Source of the DNA: Chloroflexota bacterium
GTDB lineage: Bacteria > Chloroflexota > Dehalococcoidia > JABGRK01
Direction of reading: 5' to 3'
Length of the DNA stretch: 12,650 nt
Assembly (NCBI GenBank): GCA_030665485.1
Contig: DAOUZV010000019.1
Location: 1 to 12,650 of the forward strand
Of this stretch, positions 5,863 through 12,520 are shown piece after piece. The stretch's first letter is position 1. Every line of letters begins with the position of its first letter. The notes beneath the pieces were generated by a model. It ran no database searches, was not told the DNA's origin, and saw only the letters and a list, made by a program, of their open reading frames with translations. The translations under genes and the position numbers were made by a program.

Positions 5863-6390
5863 TTATATATGTGATAGTAAATCAGTTTTTTTTGATTCAA
5901 ATTCCTCTTGAGTCAATATACCTTCATCTTTTAACTTAGCCAGCTCCCTTATTTGTTCGGCAATATCCAGCCCAGCACTTTTCACAACTCCCCGTTTTCT
6001 ATACTTGACAAATGCTAAAACGATGAAAGTAATAAATCCTATTATCCCCACTGGTATCGATAAAGCAAGCAATAGGCCTTGGCCTATACCACCACCGATG
6101 CCTGAAAGGCCGCTTCCGCTCCATTGATTTGCTACAATGCCTGTTACTATCGGCAACAAAGCCCACTCAATAGCAAAAACAAGGCAGAACCAGAAACCAA
6201 CCCGATTAATGACGTGCAAAAGAATGGAATATCCAACGAATCCTACAATAGAGAAAAAGCCAATCATATTACCAACGCGAACGGGGCCATCTATTCTAGC
6301 AAATACAATGCCTAGAAAAACACCCAGAATAGCACCAAGGATCAATCTCTTAATTCTGATTTGCTTAATTATCCTTCGGAGCCAGTTCAT
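5863..6390 (-). CDS. Multi-span membrane protein with C-terminal SHOCT domain
   Basis: The 175-aa protein from ATG 6390 begins MNWLRRIIKQ and has about four hydrophobic segments (residues near 15-31, 40-60, 64-86 and 104-128), with a glycine-rich loop GLSGIGGGIG before the last. The final 33 residues (IAEQIRELAKLKDEGILT then EEFESKKTDLL) match the SHOCT short C-terminal domain, which is linked to oligomerisation. The function is unknown. An in-frame TTG at 6435 would give 190 aa, but it lies upstream of a promoter whose -10 is 6402-6397. Transcription would then start at about 6390, at or next to the ATG itself, so ATG 6390 is preferred and the mRNA may be nearly leaderless. This is the only minus-strand gene not served by a family repeat promoter. 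Confidence 0.8.
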   Translation of the reverse strand: MNWLRRIIKQIRIKRLILGAILGVFLGIVFARIDGPVRVGNMIGFFSIVGFVGYSILLHVINRVGFWFCLVFAIEWALLPIVTGIVANQWSGSGLSGIGGGIGQGLLLALSIPVGIIGFITFIVLAFVKYRKRGVVKSAGLDIAEQIRELAKLKDEGILTQEEFESKKTDLLSHI

Positions 6391-6396
6391 ACGACC

Positions 6397-6425
6397 CTTA
6401 TATACCCGTACGCGTGGGGTGTCAA
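6397..6425 (-). promoter_or_regulatory. Sigma70-type promoter of the SHOCT membrane protein gene
   Basis: On the minus strand TTGACA (6425-6420) is followed after exactly 17 bp by TATAAG (6402-6397). A shifted TATATA (spacer 15) overlaps it. Seven bases past the -10 is ATG 6390. The sequence is unrelated to the repeat-borne promoters. Confidence 0.65.
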
Positions 6426-6482
6426 TACATCGCAATGATGATTATTAGCTTCCCAATAGGCGTTAATCGCAAAATAACCAAC

Positions 6483-6505
6483 AAAGTTTGAGGGTAGCTT
6501 GAGGA
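6483..6505 (-). repeat. Repeat fragment R7 (right module only)
   Basis: AAAGTTTGAGGGTAGCTTGAGG matches the right-hand module of the family, but the TTGCCA/TATAAT core that should lie to its left is absent. It sits upstream of the SHOCT gene, which uses another promoter. Confidence 0.6.
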
Positions 6506-6539
6506 TTAAGGAGCAACAGATGATACATCAGCGGTTCGT

Positions 6540-6568
6540 AAAAACCCACCGACTGCACCTCAGTGGGT
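6540..6568 (-). terminator. Rho-independent terminator of the tautomerase gene
   Basis: On the minus strand ACCCACTGA pairs with TCGGTGGGT (one T-G pair, loop GGTGCAG) and runs straight into TTTTT. It is 67 bases after the tautomerase stop codon and would also end any short transcript from repeat R8. Confidence 0.75.
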
Positions 6569-6572
6569 CATA

Positions 6573-6596
6573 TAGAGGGTGCATTTGCACCCTCTA
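6573..6596. repeat. Near-perfect hairpin adjoining repeat R8, homologous to the terminator at 3566-3590
   Basis: TAGAGGGTGCA and TGCACCCTCTA form an 11-bp perfect inverted repeat with a 2-base spacer (practically a 10-bp stem with a 4-base loop). On the plus strand TTTT follows, but no plus-strand gene lies upstream, so it has no transcript of its own to terminate. It begins three bases from the -10 of R8, as the 3566-3590 hairpin does relative to R4. Confidence 0.65.
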
Positions 6597-6598
6597 TT

Positions 6599-6627
6599 TT
6601 CATACTACCACAGCCTCGGTTGGCAAA
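6599..6627 (-). repeat. Promoter-bearing repeat copy R8 (promoter module, degenerate -10), no gene downstream
   Basis: The minus strand reads TTGCCA (6626-6621), a 16-bp spacer, TATGAA (6604-6599). The G-rich module is missing; the tautomerase stop codon begins at 6637. If active it would make an RNA of about 50 nt ending at the 6540-6568 terminator. Confidence 0.55.
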
Positions 6628-6634
6628 GATAATT

Positions 6635-6820
6635 CTAGGTATCGGAATAAAGGATTCCACCTTTAGCCCAGTTAGTCTTATCGATGTCCTCGAATAGTAT
6701 TGTTGTAGCATCCGGTGGAGCCTGAGTAATCGTAGATATTGTCTCGGTTATGACCTTTGCTAACTCTGCTTTCTGTTCATGCGTTCTACCTGGCCACATT
6801 GATATTCTAACTAGCGGCAT
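6635..6820 (-). CDS. 4-oxalocrotonate tautomerase-like protein (61 aa)
   Basis: The protein starts MPLVRISMWPGRT. Removal of Met would expose Pro1, the catalytic base of the 4-OT/tautomerase superfamily. R12 and the GRTHEQKAELAKVIT helix are typical, as is the EDIDKTNWAKGG segment near the C-terminus. The length of 61 aa is normal for the small hexameric type. The family interconverts 2-hydroxymuconate and 2-oxo-3-hexenedioate in aromatic catabolism, but small homologues are often of other or unknown function. The start is fixed by a perfect AGGAGGT seven bases before ATG 6820; a longer in-frame GTG at 6841 would place that ribosome site inside the coding sequence and is rejected. The R9 promoter ends 23 bases upstream. 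It lies after a PaaK-like ligase gene on the same strand. Confidence 0.9.
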   Translation of the reverse strand: MPLVRISMWPGRTHEQKAELAKVITETISTITQAPPDATTILFEDIDKTNWAKGGILYSDT

Positions 6821-6841
6821 TGCGCACCTCCTTAATCTCAC

Positions 6842-6897
6842 GCATTATACCACCACAGACTAGGTTGGCAAGGAGAGGTTTGAGATGGGGGGGGCAA
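6842..6897 (-). repeat. Promoter-bearing repeat copy R9 (full length), upstream of the tautomerase
   Basis: TTGCCA (6871-6866), a 16-bp spacer ending TGG and TATAAT (6849-6844) on the minus strand. The right module ends in a G8 run that abuts the stop codon (6898-6900) of the ligase gene. The repeat therefore fills nearly the whole gap between ligase and tautomerase and gives the tautomerase its own promoter. Confidence 0.88.
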
Positions 6898-8211
6898 TCA
6901 GTCACAAATAACGCATCTTTTAGCCTTCATATCGAATCGAGGCAGACTGCCACATGGCACTATTGTCGTGTTAGCTGTTAACAGCAATAGCGTCTGAAGA
7001 TCGTCGACAATAGACTGAGCAATACGCGATATCACATCTGGCAACTGTACTGATGGGTTGAGCTCAAGTTTAATGTTGATCTCATTCATTTCGCGCTCTT
7101 TGAATATCTCCATGCGAAATTCTTCAACGTGCGGGCAATTTCGAACGATGTTTTCTATCGCACTTGGGAATACGTTGATCCCTCTGACAACGAACATGTC
7201 ATCGGCTCTACCCAAAATACCGCCATCTGCTCGGACAAAGGTACGCCCGCAATCACAGGGTGTAAAGTTCAACTTCACCAAATCACCAGTGCGGTAACGG
7301 AAGACCGGCATACTGTAGCGCCCCAGATTAGTTATCACTAATTCGCCTTTTTCGCCTTCAGAGAGCGGCTTCTCGGTTTTGGGATCTATGACTTCGATTA
7401 AAAACTCGCTTTCAATAAGGTGTATTCCAACGGGTTGCGATTCGCATTCAAAGCCAATGGCCCCTACCTCTGTCATCCCAGTGTGATCGAAGCATTTAGC
7501 TCCCCAACAATCTTCAATACGTTTCTTGGTGGACGGGATGTTCGCACCTGGTTCGCCGGCACAGATGACCTTTTTTATGGACGAGTTTGCAATATCAATT
7601 TTATGCTCAGCAGCAACTTCGGCCAATCTGAGTGCATAGGTAGGAGTACATACCAAAACTGTTGCCTCGTTATCAATAATTGCCTGAAGCCGGGCTTTCG
7701 TTTGCAGTCCGCCTCCCGGGATAGTTAAAGCACCAATCTTTTCGGCTGCTTCGTATGCACTCCAAAAACCGATAAAAGGTCCAAAAGAAAATGCCATGTA
7801 GATTCGATCATCTGCGCTCACCCCTGCTCCCTTATAGACGAATGCCCAGCATTTCAGCCACCAGTCCCAGCTTTCAGATGTATCCAATAGCCTGAGAGGC
7901 TTGCCTGTCGTGCCAGACGTCTGATGCATTCTGACACAATTGTTCACCGGGATACAGAGATTGGTGCCAAAAGGAGGACTTTCTTCCTGATCTTGAACCA
8001 GTTCACTTTTGGTTGTGAGTGGAAGTTGAAGGCAATCTTCCATGCTTTGTACTTGACCCGAATCGATCACGCCAGCCGATTTCCATTTTCTGTGGTAGAA
8101 CTGGCTGTGTTTATATACCTTGCGGAATAAAGTTATCAGCTTCCTACTCTGAAGATCGCGCAGGCTTGCTCTATCGCTCTTTTCTATTGTCTCATCAAAA
8201 TAGGTATGCAT
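6898..8211 (-). CDS. Phenylacetate-CoA ligase-like (PaaK family) AMP-forming acyl-CoA ligase
   Basis: The 437-aa protein has the adenylate-forming motifs in order: TSGTTGKP (98-105, P-loop), FDHTGMTEVG (241-250), YRTGDL (306-311), GRADDMFVVRGINVFPSAIE (334-353), and a C-terminal LPRFDMKAKR with K429 as the expected catalytic lysine. The length and the CDCGR segment (319-323) fit the PaaK subfamily rather than long-chain acyl-CoA synthetases. It should activate a carboxylic acid, probably an aromatic or arylacetic acid, to its CoA thioester in the cytoplasm; the actual substrate is not visible. An in-frame TTG at 8235 would extend it by eight residues, but it is only one base past the R10 -10 element and so upstream of the expected transcript start. 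ATG 8211 is chosen, with a leader of about 20 nt and only a modest ribosome site (GGGATTGG). Confidence 0.92.
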   Translation of the reverse strand: MHTYFDETIEKSDRASLRDLQSRKLITLFRKVYKHSQFYHRKWKSAGVIDSGQVQSMEDCLQLPLTTKSELVQDQEESPPFGTNLCIPVNNCVRMHQTSGTTGKPLRLLDTSESWDWWLKCWAFVYKGAGVSADDRIYMAFSFGPFIGFWSAYEAAEKIGALTIPGGGLQTKARLQAIIDNEATVLVCTPTYALRLAEVAAEHKIDIANSSIKKVICAGEPGANIPSTKKRIEDCWGAKCFDHTGMTEVGAIGFECESQPVGIHLIESEFLIEVIDPKTEKPLSEGEKGELVITNLGRYSMPVFRYRTGDLVKLNFTPCDCGRTFVRADGGILGRADDMFVVRGINVFPSAIENIVRNCPHVEEFRMEIFKEREMNEINIKLELNPSVQLPDVISRIAQSIVDDLQTLLLLTANTTIVPCGSLPRFDMKAKRCVICD

Positions 8212-8235
8212 GATGATACCAATCCCAGTAGACAA

Positions 8236-8272
8236 GATTATACCACCGAGGGCTGGGTTGGCAAGAAGATAG
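8236..8272 (-). repeat. Promoter-bearing repeat copy R10 (promoter module), upstream of the CoA ligase
   Basis: TTGCCA (8264-8259), a 16-bp spacer ending TGG, TATAAT (8242-8237) on the minus strand. The right module is truncated after GCAAGAAGATAGGG. It fills half of the 89-bp gap between the ligase ATG and the transporter stop codon. Confidence 0.83.
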
Positions 8273-8300
8273 GGATGATTACGTGTGTATAACTGGATGG

Positions 8301-11102
8301 TTACAATACTTGATTCTTTGGTGTTACCAGCAGTAGAAGTGACGGCAGAACCATCAGTGATGCTACTAAGGCAAGGAATATCATCAGCGCGGTCAGGATC
8401 CCGAAGGCCGAGAACATCGGCATAGGAGTAAAGCCCATGATGGCAAAGCCGACGATACTGGATGCAGCGGAGCCCAAAAGTGCGATACCCGTACCGTTAG
8501 CGGCCTGCCTGAGCGCCTGTAACCTGCTTGAAGATCTTCGCATTTCCTCCCTGAAACGCTCGGTCATGTGTATGGAGTAGTCGATTCCTACCCCGAGCGA
8601 AACCGCGCCTATGGTAGCGGTGACGTAGTTTAAAGCAAATCCGGTAAGGTACATCAGCCCGTAAAGCCAGGTCACCACGAGTCCTATCGGGACAATGGTT
8701 ATCAGTGCGTAACGGAAGGAGCGCATGGTAATCAAGAGCAATATAAGCGTGGCGACTGCTGCAATGGGTAGCGACCTTTGCAGTGTTTTGGTGGTGGCCT
8801 CAAGCTGTGCCTTCCGCGTGATTGGTGAGCCGGTAAGGCCCACATACGTAATAGCAGGGCTGCCGGAAAGCACTATCGAATCTTCGGTAAGCGAGTTAAA
8901 GGCCGCCGTTACATTTTGTTGCTCCCGTGATCCCGGAATACTTACTGTCAGCAGTGTTACGTCCTCGATCCCGACAGGATCGCGGAAAAATACTTGCTGA
9001 ATTTGACCTGCGGTATAGATAGGGGTCCCCTCTGATATGTGTATACCCTTATCGAGCATATAAGTATATGATGCTTCGATCTGTGCCTGGGAATCGGGTA
9101 TACCGTCATCGTTATCGTCGGTTATCTGTACGCCGGTAATAGTTGATGCATGATTCATGGCATATTGGCTGCCCGTTAGACGACTTAGAAGATCGATGAC
9201 GTTGCCCGGGAAAACAAGCGCCGAACCGTCATCACGCTTTGCAATGTCCGGGTTGTCCGCCAGGTCTGTGATGAGCTGCTTCATGACTGCAAGCGCCTGG
9301 GGATTGGTCAGGTCTCCTTGGATATACACGGTGGCTGGTTCTCCCCCTGCATCACCCACGTGCTCATCCAGTTTATCCAGGCTGATGACAAAGTCGGAGC
9401 TTGAGTCGAAAACGTCCCTGGCGTCGAGTGTTGCCTCAAGGTTTAAGGCAAAAACTGCTGCGGCGGCGGTTAAACCGGTGACGATTATTAGAACCCACAA
9501 ACGGTAATGAGCGACGCGGGCGATTAAGGATGGAAACCATCCCATTGTTGTGGCAATGTCGGTCCTTTTTTCGGGCTGGGATACCGGGGCTGATACTTGA
9601 TCAGGTTGCTTCTTATATATATACAACAGCGGCAGTCCCACGAACAGGACTGTGTTGACAACCAGAATTGCTGTGCCTATAGGAATACTGACAGCTACCA
9701 GAAGGATTACGCCGGTGCCAGTCATAGCTGCCACTCCAGTACCCCCCAGAGCAATTAAAAAACGCCTTTGTTTTGTGGATAGAACGGGTTTCTTCATCTG
9801 GTCTATGCGCATCATAACCGCGGGAAGTATCACGCCGAGGATTATATATGAGGCTACTACCGCTATGCCTGCAGCGATGCCGAAGTGTATGACTGCCTCA
9901 ATTCCTGAAGAAGCATTGGCTAGGAAGGCGATGCTGTCGCTTGCCATGGCCAGTGTGAGCGCACCCAGCACCCCGATGAAACCGGCGCGCAGCGCCATTC
10001 CGGGGGTAAAACCGCGACGCTTTTCTTCTCCGTAGCGCCGGAACGAGTGCAGGGCGAAGTCAATCCCCAGCGACAACATTGCAATGGGAACGATGAGGTC
10101 GATGACCAGTCCTCCCTTGATACCAACCAGGTTGGATATGCCCTTAAGCCAGATCATCAGGATTCCCAGACCTGTGCTGGACAGCACAACCGCCCAGTAA
10201 GACCGCAGGGCGATGCCGGCCACCAGTATCACCGCGATAACGGTGATCATGATGAACATGCCGGCGGTCTGACCCTCATCCGCCGATTCCAGGTTGACAT
10301 CGATGGCTATTCCCCACAGGTGGTAGGTATGCTCCTCTCCCCGCAGTGCGCTTTGAATGTTACGGTTGAACCTCTCCTTGTTCTGGATGGTCTCGCCTCC
10401 GCCGAGGCTGATCTCGTGGGTTCCACCACCCAGTTTTTCGTTATCGGCCAGAACCTGAATAAACAGAGCGGGAGAGGTCCAGTAGTCTATCTCCAGACCG
10501 TTGATATTCCTCTTTACGGCTTCCGGCGTTTTGATTGACAGTACTTCTTGCAGATCGCTGGTGGCATCATCTGAGAAAAGAGAATGAAGCGCTATTTTAA
10601 CCTGGTCGTCAGTGGCATCCTCAAGCGTAGTATTTAAAAGCGGATTGTTTACCAGCATGCTTTGTACCGCATCGGCGAGGCTATATATTCCGACGTACGA
10701 CTGTTCTGTAGTGATATCATATGCCTCATACAAGTAGGATTGAGCCTCCATTCCCTCGGGCGCCAGTTCCCCGTTTTGATCTTTTTGCTTAAGGGCGACT
10801 TGGTTCTGGTAAAGCTCCCACAGCGATGCCTGGGTGAGGATATCGTTGTTCTTGGATTCGGCAATGTACCCGGTCCCGTGGATGCGTGGGGCAAAGCGTT
10901 CATTGATATCGTCTCTTAGTTCAAATGCTTCGCCTTTGGGGTCCTGGGATGCCTGTCCCCTGTCTCCCATTAAAAGGAGGGGGATAATCAGTAAAAGGGT
11001 GATAACCGCAGCGGCAACGATTATTTTTACCGAGTTCCGTTCGATCAAACCAGCCACTCTGGTAGAGATGGAGGAATCCGATTCGGTATTATGCTGTGTC
11101 AT
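8301..11102 (-). CDS. RND-superfamily MMPL-type membrane transporter (933 aa)
   Basis: This is a two-fold repeated RND protein. Each half has one N-terminal span (near residues 25-45 and 530-550), a large extracytoplasmic domain, and about five further spans. The membrane motifs recur: LGIDFALHSFRRY (D348 within it) and GVGIDYSIHMTERF (D841), which carry the charged residues typical of MMPL/HAE3-type proton-coupled exporters. The substrate (lipid, hopanoid or amphiphile) cannot be told. In the second outer domain, residues 662-670 (DDNDDGIPD) look like a calcium-binding loop of thrombospondin type-3/dockerin kind. Start: an upstream in-frame ATG at 11147 lacks a ribosome site, while ATG 11102 has AGGG eight bases before it and overlaps the stop of the 52-aa ORF by 14 bases, so translational coupling is likely. 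It is transcribed from R11 through that ORF. Confidence 0.92.
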   Translation of the reverse strand: MTQHNTESDSSISTRVAGLIERNSVKIIVAAAVITLLLIIPLLLMGDRGQASQDPKGEAFELRDDINERFAPRIHGTGYIAESKNNDILTQASLWELYQNQVALKQKDQNGELAPEGMEAQSYLYEAYDITTEQSYVGIYSLADAVQSMLVNNPLLNTTLEDATDDQVKIALHSLFSDDATSDLQEVLSIKTPEAVKRNINGLEIDYWTSPALFIQVLADNEKLGGGTHEISLGGGETIQNKERFNRNIQSALRGEEHTYHLWGIAIDVNLESADEGQTAGMFIMITVIAVILVAGIALRSYWAVVLSSTGLGILMIWLKGISNLVGIKGGLVIDLIVPIAMLSLGIDFALHSFRRYGEEKRRGFTPGMALRAGFIGVLGALTLAMASDSIAFLANASSGIEAVIHFGIAAGIAVVASYIILGVILPAVMMRIDQMKKPVLSTKQRRFLIALGGTGVAAMTGTGVILLVAVSIPIGTAILVVNTVLFVGLPLLYIYKKQPDQVSAPVSQPEKRTDIATTMGWFPSLIARVAHYRLWVLIIVTGLTAAAAVFALNLEATLDARDVFDSSSDFVISLDKLDEHVGDAGGEPATVYIQGDLTNPQALAVMKQLITDLADNPDIAKRDDGSALVFPGNVIDLLSRLTGSQYAMNHASTITGVQITDDNDDGIPDSQAQIEASYTYMLDKGIHISEGTPIYTAGQIQQVFFRDPVGIEDVTLLTVSIPGSREQQNVTAAFNSLTEDSIVLSGSPAITYVGLTGSPITRKAQLEATTKTLQRSLPIAAVATLILLLITMRSFRYALITIVPIGLVVTWLYGLMYLTGFALNYVTATIGAVSLGVGIDYSIHMTERFREEMRRSSSRLQALRQAANGTGIALLGSAASSIVGFAIMGFTPMPMFSAFGILTALMIFLALVASLMVLPSLLLLVTPKNQVL

Positions 11103-11247
11103 TTTTATTCCCTGTTGCATTTGTATCCATAAATTGTCCCCAGTCATTTTCTTTATACGACTGGATAAAGACCTCCAGCACCTTGATTAATGCTTCCTGA
11201 TCACCGTAAGTATAAGTAAGATCACCTGCAACGATCGCGCCGGTCAT
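11089..11247 (-). CDS. 52-aa ORF overlapping and probably coupled to the MMPL gene
   Basis: ATG 11247 has a strong AAGGAG seven bases upstream and lies 56 bases past the -10 of repeat R11; the ORF ends with TAA at 11091-11089, 14 bases inside the MMPL reading frame. The protein begins MTGAIVAGDLTYTYGDQEAL and has an amphipathic middle (LIKVLEVFIQSYKEN) and a polar, asparagine-rich tail (DTNATGNKNDTA). It has no signal peptide or membrane span and no family that I recognise. It may be a small partner of the transporter or a leader peptide that controls its translation. The strong ribosome site, promoter spacing and overlap are the evidence that it is translated. Confidence 0.68.
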   Translation of the reverse strand: MTGAIVAGDLTYTYGDQEALIKVLEVFIQSYKENDWGQFMDTNATGNKNDTA

Positions 11248-11300
11248 GGTCTTCTCCTTTGTCTTACTTCGTTTTATGGATACTACTGCGATGAACTGCC

Positions 11301-11360
11301 AGCATTATACCACCCAGGCCCGGTTGGCAAGGAGGGGGGTTGAGGGGTATAGGGGGGCCG
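11301..11360 (-). repeat. Promoter-bearing repeat copy R11 (full length, 15-bp spacer), upstream of the 52-aa ORF and MMPL
   Basis: TTGCCA (11330-11325), a 15-bp spacer ending TGG, and TATAAT (11309-11304) on the minus strand. One base is missing from the spacer compared with the other copies. The right module is GGGGGGTTGAGGGGTATA and a G6 run. TGCCA just left of the -10 and TGGCA at the -35 form a 5-bp inverted repeat around the promoter core. Confidence 0.85.
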
Positions 11361-11373
11361 CGTTTTCTGCCAA

Positions 11374-11853
11374 CTATATCTCTTTGTGTCTTAATACTAG
11401 GCCGGGAATGTACCCCATCTTCTGCCAGAATGCAGCAGCCTTATCGTTGAGAGCAGCCACTCCAACCTCGACTCGATAAATGTCTTTACTGCGGAACCAC
11501 CGCTCTAATTCGGACACCATTGTCTTGCCGATGCCCTTCCCTCTATGAGAATTTGTAACCAATGTTTCTTTTATTGAACCATAGGGCTTGCCATTGAACT
11601 CAGGGGGTTGAGATGTGATGACTGCCAAGCAGTAAGATACAATGGTCTCCCCATCTTCCGCAACCAAAACCAGGGAATTATCGTTTGATATATGATCCTT
11701 TAATAGTTTAGTAAATTCTACAGGGGTGGAGCTAGGGTGTGTCCAGAACTCATCCTCGTCAAGATCACTATGAAAATCTCCCAGTTCTTTTCCCAGTTCG
11801 GTGATCCGGGGTATGTCCTGAAGCGTGGCCACTCGAATAGTTACATTATCCAT
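11374..11853 (-). CDS. GNAT-family N-acetyltransferase
   Basis: The 159-aa protein has the GNAT fold signature. It starts VTIRVATLQDIPRITELGKE (first strand and helix), has a central strand LVLVAEDGETIVSYC, the acetyl-CoA pyrophosphate loop HRGKGIGKT (motif A, residues 103-111), and a C-terminal AALNDKAAAFWQKMGY segment. This is the normal length and order for a single-domain cytoplasmic acetyltransferase. The acceptor (amino acid, small molecule or protein) cannot be inferred. ATG 11853 is preceded by AAGGTGA about eight bases upstream. Repeat R12 places a promoter 58 bases upstream, and R11 follows just after its stop codon. It is divergent from the TrmO-like gene. Confidence 0.9.
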   Translation of the reverse strand: MDNVTIRVATLQDIPRITELGKELGDFHSDLDEDEFWTHPSSTPVEFTKLLKDHISNDNSLVLVAEDGETIVSYCLAVITSQPPEFNGKPYGSIKETLVTNSHRGKGIGKTMVSELERWFRSKDIYRVEVGVAALNDKAAAFWQKMGYIPGLVLRHKEI

Positions 11854-11904
11854 ATTTGCATCACCTTATCTGTTGCTGTCAAAAATAGATTTAAGCGCAT
11901 AACT

Positions 11905-11984
11905 GCCAGCATTATACCACCACGGGCTAGGTTGGCAAGGAGGGGCCTTCACCCGCAGGTCAGTGAGGTTGGAGGATAGCTTGA
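11905..11984 (-). repeat. Promoter-bearing repeat copy R12, upstream of the GNAT gene
   Basis: TTGCCA (11938-11933), a 16-bp spacer ending TGG, TATAAT (11916-11911) on the minus strand. The left flank TGCCAGC and the -35 TGGCA again form an inverted repeat. After AGGAGGGG about 23 unrelated bases interrupt the element before GGAGGATAGCTTGA, which matches the right module. That last stretch overlaps the -35 of the plus-strand TrmO-like gene. Confidence 0.8.
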
Positions 11985-12009
11985 CTTCCACACGCATCAA
12001 GTATATCTT
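11981..12009 (+). promoter_or_regulatory. Sigma70-type promoter of the TrmO-like gene
   Basis: TTGACT (11981-11986) is followed after exactly 17 bp by TATCTT (12004-12009), giving a leader of about 50 nt before ATG 12065. The -35 lies at the distal end of the R12 right module (AGCTTGA). Confidence 0.5.
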
Positions 12010-12064
12010 GCAAACACTTGGATTTGTTTTGTTAGCAGGAATCACTAACAGAGGGGGCAAAAAG

Positions 12065-12520
12065 ATGGCCAATGAATTGCCCGCCATAACCTTGAGGGTT
12101 ATTGGTGTTGTGAAAAACAAGCTTAATCAAGCAGAATCCACCAGGGACAACCGATGGGAGGTCGTTTCCGAGATAATATTTGATGATAGCCTAACTGAGG
12201 CTCTTGATGGGCTTGAGGAGTACTCTCATATCACAGTTCTTTGGTGGATGCATCTACTTGCATCCCGCGAAGAGAGGCTTAAGGTGCATCCCATGCGTAG
12301 AGAAGAGTTTCCCCTAAAGGGGGTTTTCGCCCTCCGGACACCGTACAGACCGAATCCGATAGGAAAAACTACTGTTAGACTGCTGGAGCGCCATGGAAAT
12401 ACACTAAAAGTAAAAGGTCTTGAAGCCCTCAATGGCTCACCAATAATAGATATAAAACCCTATCTTCCCCGATATGATTCAGCGGCGGATGCCAAAGTAC
12501 CCTTGTGGAATAGTGAATAG
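12065..12520 (+). CDS. trmO: TrmO-like tRNA methyltransferase (TsaA/UPF0066 domain)
   Basis: The 151-aa protein is nearly all TsaA-like domain: RVIGVVKN at the N-terminus, EEYSHITVLWWMH (51-63), KVHPMRR (73-79), GVFALRTPYRPNPIGKTTV (86-104) and GLEALNGSPIIDIKPYLP (118-135). The last three are the best-conserved blocks of TrmO, which uses S-adenosylmethionine to methylate N6-threonylcarbamoyladenosine at tRNA position 37. The family also has members in other roles, so the exact activity is inference. It is at the short end for the family because the C-terminal extension of the E. coli protein is missing. ATG 12065 has GAGGGG about eight bases upstream; a longer in-frame ATG at 11963 would begin before the -35 of the predicted promoter and inside repeat R12, so it is rejected. 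Confidence 0.87.
   Translation: MANELPAITLRVIGVVKNKLNQAESTRDNRWEVVSEIIFDDSLTEALDGLEEYSHITVLWWMHLLASREERLKVHPMRREEFPLKGVFALRTPYRPNPIGKTTVRLLERHGNTLKVKGLEALNGSPIIDIKPYLPRYDSAADAKVPLWNSE

Noticed and set aside
6635..6841. Longer 68-aa start of the tautomerase
   Set aside because: It would bury the AGGAGGT ribosome site in the coding sequence and remove the N-terminal catalytic proline.
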